Assembly: GCF_026341815.1 (NCBI RefSeq)
Contig: NZ_JAPENX010000001.1
Location: 4,154,001 to 4,218,000, forward strand
Source of the DNA: Streptomyces sp. NBC_00572
Lineage (GTDB): Bacteria > Actinomycetota > Actinomycetes > Streptomycetales > Streptomycetaceae
Length of the DNA stretch: 64,000 bases
Direction of reading: 5' to 3'
Shown here: piece by piece, positions 58,913-64,000 of the stretch
Layout: each line of letters starts with the position of its first letter
Numbering within the stretch: the stretch's first letter is position 1
Notes under the pieces: generated by a model
Told to the model about the DNA's origin: nothing
Seen by the model: the letters and a program-made list of their open reading frames with translations, nothing else
The model's database searches: none
Made by a program: the position numbers and the translations under genes

Positions 58913-60331
58913 ATGTCCGTTGGTTCGGTTGGCGACGAGGTCCGCGTCGCGGAGCAGCAGGCGCCGCAGCAGAGTCTCGGCACCGCCGCCGCGCGGAACC
59001 TCGCCACGACCACCAAGTCGGCGCCGCAGATGCAGGAGATCACCTCACGGTGGCTGCTGCGGGCGCTGCCGTGGGTCCAGGTGCAGGGCGGTACGTACCG
59101 GGTGAACCGGAGGCTCAGCTACTCCGTGGGCGACGGCCGGGTCACCTTCGTCCAGACCGGAGAGCGCGTCGCGGTCATCCCCGCCGAACTCGGCGAACTC
59201 CCCGTCCTGCGCGGCTACGAGGACGAGGAGGCCCTGACCGAGCTCGCGTCCCGCTGCCGTCAGCGGGAGTACGCCGCCGGCGAGGTCATCGCCGTCGCGG
59301 GCGAGCCGACCGACCGGGTCCACCTCCTCGCGCACGGCAGGATCGAGCAGATCGGCGAGGGGCCGTACGGCGACGAGGCCGTCCTCGGAGTCCTCGCCGA
59401 CGGCGCCTACTTCGGCGACGACGCCCTCGTCGACCCGGAGGCCACCTGGGAGTGGTCCGCCCGCGCTGCCACCGCCTGTACGGTCCTGGAGCTCACCCGG
59501 GACGACGTACGGAACCTCGCGGAGCGGGCCGGCTCGCTCGCCGCCCACCTCGCGGGCGTGGCCGCCCTGCCCCACCAGCGGACCAACAAGTACGGCGAGG
59601 CCGAGATCGACCTCTCCGCGGGCCATGTCGGCGAGGCCGTCGTCCCGCACACCTACGTCGACTACGACGCCTCGCCCCGTGAGTACGAGCTGAGCGTCGC
59701 CCAGACCGTGCTGAAGGTGCACAGCCGCGTCGCCGACCTCTACAACCAGCCGATGAACCAGACCGAGCAGCAGTTGCGGCTGACGGTCGAGGCGCTCCGC
59801 GAGCGCCAGGAGTACGAGCTGGTCAACAACAAGGAGTTCGGCCTCCTCGCCAACTGCGACTACGGGCAGCGGCTCCAGCCCCACGACGGCGCCCCCAGCC
59901 CCGACGACATGGACGAGCTGCTCTCCCGCCGGCGGGGCTCCAAGCTCTTCCTCGCCCACCCGCGGGCCATCGCCGCCTTCGGCCGCGAGCTCAACAAGCG
60001 CGGTCTGGTGCCCGAGACGATCGACATCAACGGCAACCGCATCCCGACCTGGCGCGGTGTGCCGATCTACCCGTGCAACAAGATCCCGGTCTCGGACGCC
60101 CGGACCACCTCGATCATCTGCATGCGTACCGGCGAGGCCGACCAGGGCGTCATCGGTCTGCACCAGACCGGCATCCCCGACGAGATCGAGCCCAGCCTCT
60201 CCGTCCGCTTCATGGGCATCGACGAGCAGGCGATCATCTCCTACCTGGTCACGGCCTACTACTCGGCGGCGATCCTCGTCCCGGACGCCCTCGGTGTCCT
60301 GGAGAACGTCGAGGTCAGCCGCTGGCGCTGA
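58913..60331 (+). CDS. eshA: Family 2B encapsulin shell protein with cyclic-nucleotide-binding domain (EshA)
   Basis: 472 residues. Residues about 40-95 and 225-472 form the HK97-type shell fold of family 2 encapsulins (SVAQTVLKVHSRVADLYN, LANCDYGQRLQPHDGAP, RTTSIICMRTGEADQGVIGLHQ). A Crp-type cyclic-nucleotide-binding domain (about 98-215: ELASRCRQREYAAGEVIAVAG, GAYFGDDALV, ARAATACTVLELTRDDV) is inserted in the shell domain, the mark of group 2B. EshA of S. griseus and S. coelicolor forms large particles and affects ppGpp, growth and antibiotic output. ATG 58913 has GAGGGAG upstream; the first 35 residues are polar and flexible. The next gene is the probable cargo. Confidence 0.92.
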   Translation: MSVGSVGDEVRVAEQQAPQQSLGTAAARNLATTTKSAPQMQEITSRWLLRALPWVQVQGGTYRVNRRLSYSVGDGRVTFVQTGERVAVIPAELGELPVLRGYEDEEALTELASRCRQREYAAGEVIAVAGEPTDRVHLLAHGRIEQIGEGPYGDEAVLGVLADGAYFGDDALVDPEATWEWSARAATACTVLELTRDDVRNLAERAGSLAAHLAGVAALPHQRTNKYGEAEIDLSAGHVGEAVVPHTYVDYDASPREYELSVAQTVLKVHSRVADLYNQPMNQTEQQLRLTVEALRERQEYELVNNKEFGLLANCDYGQRLQPHDGAPSPDDMDELLSRRRGSKLFLAHPRAIAAFGRELNKRGLVPETIDINGNRIPTWRGVPIYPCNKIPVSDARTTSIICMRTGEADQGVIGLHQTGIPDEIEPSLSVRFMGIDEQAIISYLVTAYYSAAILVPDALGVLENVEVSRWR

Positions 60332-60342
60332 GCCGACGACGT

Positions 60343-60377
60343 CCCGGGGGCGGGGACCGAACCCTCCCGCCCCCGGG
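60343..60377 (+). terminator. Attenuator-type hairpin between eshA and the polyprenyl synthetase gene
   Basis: CCCGGGGGCGGG (60343-60354) pairs with CCCGCCCCCGGG (60366-60377), a perfect 12-bp GC stem with an 11-base loop and no U-tract. It would lower, but not stop, read-through from shell to cargo gene. Confidence 0.75.
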
Positions 60378-60424
60378 TGTTCCCGGCCCGCCCGCGCCGC
60401 ACCGCCACGGAGGATACGAAGGAA

Positions 60425-61480
60425 GTGACCGTGACCATTGCCGGCGGGGATGCCGTCACCGACGGTCAGGGGGCCGTGCGGCTCCTCGACCGGACGCGGA
60501 CCGCTGTCAATCCCCAACTGCGCTCGACCGTCGAGACCCTGCCCGGTTCCATGCGGCGGGTCGCGATGTACCACTTCGGCTGGGAGCACGCCGACGGCTC
60601 CCCGGCCGAGGAGCAGCCGGGCAAGGCCATCCGGCCCGCGCTGGTCCTCGCGGCGGCGCGCGCCCTCGGCGCCCAGGAGGCGCGGGCGGTGAAGGCCGCT
60701 GCGGCGGTGGAGCTCGCGCACAACTTCACGCTGCTCCACGACGACATCGTCGACGAGGACGTGACCCGACGGCACCGGCCCACCGCCTGGACCGTCTTCG
60801 GCATCCCGGACGCGCTGATCGCCGGTGACGCGATGAGCGCGCTCGCCCTGCGGATGCTCGCCGAGGACCCGCACCCCGCCTCTGCCGCCGCCTCCGCGCG
60901 GCTGGCCGCGTGCATCATCGAGCTCTGCGCGGGGCAGCAGGCGGACTGCGCCTTCGAACGGCGCGCACCGCGTGAGGTCTCCCTCGACGAGTGCCTGGCC
61001 ATGGCCACCGCCAAGACCGGCGCGCTGCTCGGCGCCTCCTGCGCCATCGGCGCGCTCTACGCGGGCGCGGGGGAGGAGGAGGTCGCGGCGATGGACGCCT
61101 TCGGCCGGGAGGCGGGTCTCGCCTTCCAGCTGATCGACGACCTCATCGGGATCTGGGGCGACCCGGACCGCACGGGGAAGCCGGCCGGGGCCGATCTGGT
61201 CGCCCACAAGAAGTCGCTTCCGGTGGTGGCGGCCCTCGCCTCGGGGACGTCGGCGGGGGACGAGCTGGCCGAGCTGTACGCCCGTCCGGTCCTCGACACG
61301 GCGGCGGTACGGGCGGCGGCGGACGCGGTCGAGCGGGCCGGCGGACGCGACTGGGCCCAGGACCAGGCCGCCGAGCGGATGGGCCGCGCCGTCGAGCATC
61401 TGGCCCAGGCGGTCCCGGACCTGGCGGCGGCGGGGGACATGCTGGCGCTCGCGGAGTTCGTCACCCGGCGCACGCGCTGA
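60425..61480 (+). CDS. Polyprenyl synthetase (trans-isoprenyl diphosphate synthase), likely encapsulin cargo
   Basis: 351 residues. FARM motif LLHDDIVDED (DDxxD, near residue 102) and second Asp-rich motif FQLIDDLIGIWGD (near 238); the residue five before FARM is Phe, often linked with short C15-C20 products. It condenses IPP onto allylic diphosphates. Polyprenyl transferases are a known cargo class of family 2B encapsulins. The usual long disordered cargo-loading extension is hardly present (about 20 residues before the fold), so loading may use another segment. GTG 60425, or GTG 60431 seven bases after AAGGA. Confidence 0.9.
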   Translation: MTVTIAGGDAVTDGQGAVRLLDRTRTAVNPQLRSTVETLPGSMRRVAMYHFGWEHADGSPAEEQPGKAIRPALVLAAARALGAQEARAVKAAAAVELAHNFTLLHDDIVDEDVTRRHRPTAWTVFGIPDALIAGDAMSALALRMLAEDPHPASAAASARLAACIIELCAGQQADCAFERRAPREVSLDECLAMATAKTGALLGASCAIGALYAGAGEEEVAAMDAFGREAGLAFQLIDDLIGIWGDPDRTGKPAGADLVAHKKSLPVVAALASGTSAGDELAELYARPVLDTAAVRAAADAVERAGGRDWAQDQAAERMGRAVEHLAQAVPDLAAAGDMLALAEFVTRRTR

Positions 61481-61562
61481 CGCTGCGGGGCCGGGGCCGG
61501 GGTCGGGGCTGGGTCCGCGCGGCGCGGCGCGGGGCCGGGTCGGGAGCCGGGGCCCGCGGGCC

Positions 61563-62138
61563 TCAGGCCTCGGGGACGATGCGGGTGACCACGGTCTCGA
61601 TCAGCTCGTCCAGGTCCCGGGCGCCGTGCAGGCCCGGGACCGTGAAGTGGTCGAACAGCAGCCCCGTGAGGGCGAAGTAGAGCAGCCGGACCGTGTCCGC
61701 GTCCCCGGGCATCGCGGCGTCGAGGTGCCCCTGGATGTTCGCGTCCAGATCGCCCCGGAGCACCTTGGTGAGCTGGGTCCGCAGCTCGGGGCGGCGCACC
61801 GCTTCGAGGCGGAGCTCGAAGAGGCCGAGGTAGCAGGTGCGCTCGGCGGCGAGCCGCTGGGCGACCTGGCGCATGAGCTCAAGGACCAGGGCGCGGCTCG
61901 GCGCCGGCAGCATGGCGGTCTCCATGACGCCGGGCTCGGGGGTCAGCCGTTCGAAGATCCGGTCGGCGACCTCGGCGAGCACCTGGTCCCGGTCGCGGAA
62001 GTAGTTCGACGAGGTGCCGGTGGGGACCCCGGCGCAGGCGTCGACCGCGCGGAAGGTCAGCCCGCGGGCACCTTCGTCCGCCAGGACCTGGATGGCGGCG
62101 TCGAGCAGTGCCGTACGTCGTTCGGGGTTTCTTGCCAT
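61563..62138 (-). CDS. TetR-family regulator
   Basis: 191 residues from ATG 62138, nine bases after GGAGG. Helix-turn-helix: LTFRAVDACAGVPTGTSSNYF. The C-terminal domain (LFELRLEAVRRPELRTQL, LLYFALTGLLFDHFTVPG) is of the TetR_C_6-like kind. Divergent from the reductase gene at 62249, whose promoter it probably controls. Confidence 0.88.
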   Translation of the reverse strand: MARNPERRTALLDAAIQVLADEGARGLTFRAVDACAGVPTGTSSNYFRDRDQVLAEVADRIFERLTPEPGVMETAMLPAPSRALVLELMRQVAQRLAAERTCYLGLFELRLEAVRRPELRTQLTKVLRGDLDANIQGHLDAAMPGDADTVRLLYFALTGLLFDHFTVPGLHGARDLDELIETVVTRIVPEA

Positions 62139-62171
62139 GTCGTGTTCCTCCTTCATCGAAAATAGGGCTTG

Positions 62172-62220
62172 CGTAACCACTACAGGTGAAGCACTATAGC
62201 CGTCGTGGTTGCGATCGCAG
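62172..62220. promoter_or_regulatory. Paired inverted repeats between tetR and the reductase gene
   Basis: CGTAACCAC (62172-62180) and GTGGTTGCG (62205-62213) are inverted with one mismatch and 33 bases centre to centre. TGCGATCGCA (62210-62219) is a separate perfect palindrome. The gap also carries ACTATAG, a likely -10. Confidence 0.45.
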
Positions 62221-62248
62221 TCACGACCCGAATGTGAAGAGGACCGGT

Positions 62249-62830
62249 TTGCGCAAGCTCACGTACTTCATCGCCTGCACCATCGATGGCTTCATCGGTG
62301 ACCCCCAGGGCGATGCCACGTCCATGTACCAGTTCGTGGACGCTCCGTTCCTGGAGTTCCTGACCGCCGAGTACCCCGAGACCGTCTCGGCGCAAGGCCG
62401 GGAGATGCTCGGGATCGACGCGGAGAACAAGCGTTTCGACACCGTCGTCCAGGGGAGGGGCTCGTACCAGATCGCCCTCGACGTCGGCGTCACCAGCCCG
62501 TACGGCCATCTGCGGGAGATCGTCGCCACCCGCTCCCTGGCCGAGCCGCCCCACCCCGACGTGGAGCTGATCGCCGACGACCTCGTCGGCCGCATCCGCG
62601 AGCTCAAGGCCGAGGACAGTCCCCTGGGCATCTGGCTCTGCGGTGGCTCCGTCATCGCCGGTCAGCTCATCGAGGAGATCGACGAGCTGGTCATCAAGAC
62701 CTATCCGCAGGTGTACGGATCCGGCATGCCGATGTTCGGCGCCGGCTTCGAGCCCCGCGACTTCGAGCTGAACGACCTGCGCGTCTTCGACAACGGCGTG
62801 TTCGTCCGCACGTACTCCAGGAAGCGGTGA
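62249..62830 (+). CDS. Dihydrofolate reductase / RibD C-terminal domain family protein
   Basis: 193 residues from TTG 62249 (AGAGGA six bases upstream) or 198 from GTG 62234. Fold markers: LTYFIACTIDGFIGDP at the start, VQGRGSYQIAL, and IWLCGGSVIAGQLIEEIDEL with the NADPH-binding GG. The family reduces pteridine- or flavin-like substrates or acts on unknown ones. It is paired with a divergent TetR, so probably induced by a small molecule. Confidence 0.87.
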   Translation: MRKLTYFIACTIDGFIGDPQGDATSMYQFVDAPFLEFLTAEYPETVSAQGREMLGIDAENKRFDTVVQGRGSYQIALDVGVTSPYGHLREIVATRSLAEPPHPDVELIADDLVGRIRELKAEDSPLGIWLCGGSVIAGQLIEEIDELVIKTYPQVYGSGMPMFGAGFEPRDFELNDLRVFDNGVFVRTYSRKR

Positions 62831-62872
62831 CGGCGGGAAGCGCTCCCGCGCGAGCCGTCCTACCCTGGACAC

Positions 62873-63136
62873 ATGGGTGACGAGGCTTCTCGCACGACGC
62901 GGGACCCCCGGTCCGAGCAAAGATGCCCGGCCTGCGGGCAGCCGCGAGCGACGGTGGCCACCCGGCACAAGGTCCTCGGGGCCTGGGTGCCGGAGTGGGA
63001 AGTGCAGCCCTGCCGCACCCCGGACTGCCCGCTCCACGAGGGCGCGGAAGCGGGTGTCGACGTGGGTGCGGAAGCGACGAGCACGCATGTGACCGGCAAG
63101 AACGACGAGATCGGGAGAAGTCCGGCCCCAGGGTGA
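62873..63136 (+). CDS. Small zinc-ribbon-like protein
   Basis: 87 residues. Two Cys pairs in ribbon spacing, CPACG and CRTPDCPLH, suggest one structural zinc. The rest is polar. TACCCT (62861-62866) ends six bases before ATG 62873, so the message is probably leaderless. No family beyond conserved streptomycete proteins is recognised. Confidence 0.65.
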   Translation: MGDEASRTTRDPRSEQRCPACGQPRATVATRHKVLGAWVPEWEVQPCRTPDCPLHEGAEAGVDVGAEATSTHVTGKNDEIGRSPAPG

Positions 63137-63179
63137 CCGGACGCGCGCCGGAGCCGGTCATACCGCTACAGTCCGGCGC

Positions 63180-63599
63180 ATGTCATCGGAGTCGACGGAA
63201 GTCTGGACCGGCTGGTACCGGGACCGCAGCGGCGCGGAAGCGATCGTCATCACGGCCGACGGGCGGCGCGTCGCCACCCGGATCAGGGGGATCGAGTACA
63301 CGGGCGAGAGCTTCGCCGCGCTCAGCGCGGCCGAGGAGGGCGGGCAGGTCCTCACCGGCTGCGTCCTGGAGTGGGACCTTCCGCTCCCCGTCGTCCTGGA
63401 CGGCGCCACCCAGCAGGCCACGCTGAGCTGCCTGCTGACCCTCGGTGAGCGCGAGGACCTCAGCCTGACCCTGCACTACGGTGGCGCCGCCATCGAATCG
63501 TGCGTCGCCGGAGGTGACTTCGACGGGGCCCTGGAGCGGGTCCGGCGCCAGCTCCCGCCCGGCGCGGACTTCTCCCGCCGGCTGCTCCAGGCGGCCTGA
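63180..63599 (+). CDS. Conserved protein of unknown function
   Basis: 139 residues, mostly beta (VWTGWYRDRSGAEAIVITADG, VLTGCVLEWDLPLPVVLDG), with a helical end. It resembles a DUF6304-type streptomycete protein, by memory only. TACAGT (63167-63172) ends seven bases before ATG 63180, a likely leaderless start. It ends before a strong terminator. Confidence 0.7.
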   Translation: MSSESTEVWTGWYRDRSGAEAIVITADGRRVATRIRGIEYTGESFAALSAAEEGGQVLTGCVLEWDLPLPVVLDGATQQATLSCLLTLGEREDLSLTLHYGGAAIESCVAGGDFDGALERVRRQLPPGADFSRRLLQAA

Positions 63600-63612
63600 G
63601 AGCGGCCGTACA

Positions 63613-63671
63613 GGAACCGAGAACGAGGACGGCGGCGCCCCGGGGAGGGGACGCCGCCGCCTTTCGGTTCC
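63613..63671. terminator. Bidirectional terminator at 63.6 kb
   Basis: Nested stems: outer GGAACCGA (63613-63620) with TCGGTTCC (63664-63671) and inner GGCGGCG (63631-63637) with CGCCGCC (63652-63658), between convergent genes. Confidence 0.8.
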
Positions 63672-63678
63672 GGCCCGA

Positions 63679-64000
63679 TCAGTTCTTGAACGCGGAGGCG
63701 AGGCCGAAGCGCCACAACTGGTCGACGCGGGAACGCTCCTGGGAGTTCGGCTGGGCGTTCTGGCAGGACGTGCCGGGGCCGCCGCCCGACATCAGCTCGC
63801 TGCACGGACCGCTGTAGTGGTCCGGCAGTCCGAGGACGTGCCCGGTCTCGTGGGCGGTCACCCGGGTGGAGTTGTACTGCTGGTTCTGCCGGTAGTCGAG
63901 GAAGATGTAGCCGCTCCCGTGGCCGTCGGTGCTCGCGTACGAGCCACGGGAGTCGTTGCCCTCGTAGTAGGCGAAGTCCGGGTTGCTGCCCTCGACGAGG
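63679..64000 (-). CDS. Snapalysin-type (M7) secreted metalloprotease, C-terminal part
   Basis: The last 107 residues are present; the gene runs off the window. The zinc motif HETGHVLGLPDH is the HExxHxxGxxD signature of M7 snapalysins, followed by the family loop PCSELMSGGGPG and the methionine turn in ELMSG. These are small extracellular milk-casein-hydrolysing proteases of Streptomyces. Upstream text shows YYEGNDSRGSY and IFLDYRQNQQYN, also typical. Signal and propeptide lie beyond the edge. Confidence 0.92.
   Translation of the reverse strand, partial: LVEGSNPDFAYYEGNDSRGSYASTDGHGSGYIFLDYRQNQQYNSTRVTAHETGHVLGLPDHYSGPCSELMSGGGPGTSCQNAQPNSQERSRVDQLWRFGLASAFKN

Noticed and set aside
61481..61562. 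GC-rich repeat-like stretch after the polyprenyl synthetase gene
   Set aside because: Simple GGGGCC-type low complexity; no clear stem or unit.
1..64000. CRISPR array, prophage, transposase, tRNA or rRNA genes
   Set aside because: No regularly spaced repeats, integrase or transposase proteins, or tRNA cloverleaf sequence were found on reading both strands; the two amidases are endolysin-like but stand without other phage genes.

Overview
The window is a very GC-rich actinobacterial chromosome segment. Its gene order and signature genes (sigR-rsrA, nrdAB with a B12 riboswitch, dasR-dasABC, wblE, rshA-sigH, eshA) point to a Streptomyces core chromosome, in an order that largely follows, from memory, the SCO52xx region of S. 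coelicolor. No tRNA, rRNA, insertion sequence, prophage or CRISPR array was recognised.

Layout. 1-7627: a cut-off lectin-like gene, two divergent SARP-type regulators (one with a damaged P-loop), then a RICIN-CAP protein, a cell-wall amidase and a secreted ricin-fold lectin. 7668-15396: hisN, a TetR/Gdx pair that overlap antisense, aroA-rsgA, a divergent M50 protease/SRAP pair, an alpha/beta hydrolase and the redox-stress operon sigR-rsrA. The sigR promoter and 55-codon unstable extension can be read directly. 15538-20032: two coupled membrane HD-GYP-type proteins (the second degenerate), a TPR-like protein and peptide deformylase. 20101-28118: class Ia ribonucleotide reductase nrdAB behind tandem NrdR-like boxes and a cobalamin riboswitch, a GNAT enzyme, a lipoprotein, a DUF3311/sodium symporter pair and a LuxR-type regulator.

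28209-40394 is a long one-direction run of about twelve genes with overlapping or nearly touching ends. It holds two small proteins, two membrane GT2 glycosyltransferases, a UbiA/DPPR-synthase-like prenyltransferase, a flippase-like membrane protein, a class III aminotransferase, a sugar epimerase, two membrane-tethered EEP phosphatases, an aldo/keto reductase and an MMPL exporter. I read it as a candidate pathway for a polyprenyl-phosphate-linked (amino)sugar that is built, flipped and placed on the cell envelope; I do not recognise it as a described system.

40810-47599 is the chitobiose/GlcNAc module: DasR, the DasABC importer, a GH3 glucosaminidase and NagB, with DasR sites (dre) before dasA and nagB. 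Further dre-like sites lie before a PdtaS-like sensor kinase (49420) and before the LuxR-type regulator (28203). 47782-57961: an SDR with divergent TetR, the PdtaS-like kinase next to wblE (as Rv3220c next to whiB1 in mycobacteria), a lipid kinase, the rshA-sigH operon, a UBP zinc finger beside an NhaP antiporter, and a PLP desulfhydrase-like enzyme.

58048-61480 holds a cytosolic-looking amidase and, divergently, eshA (a family 2B encapsulin shell protein with a cyclic-nucleotide-binding domain) followed by a polyprenyl synthetase, its likely cargo; a strong hairpin separates shell and cargo genes. The window ends with a TetR/reductase pair, two small proteins and a partial snapalysin protease.
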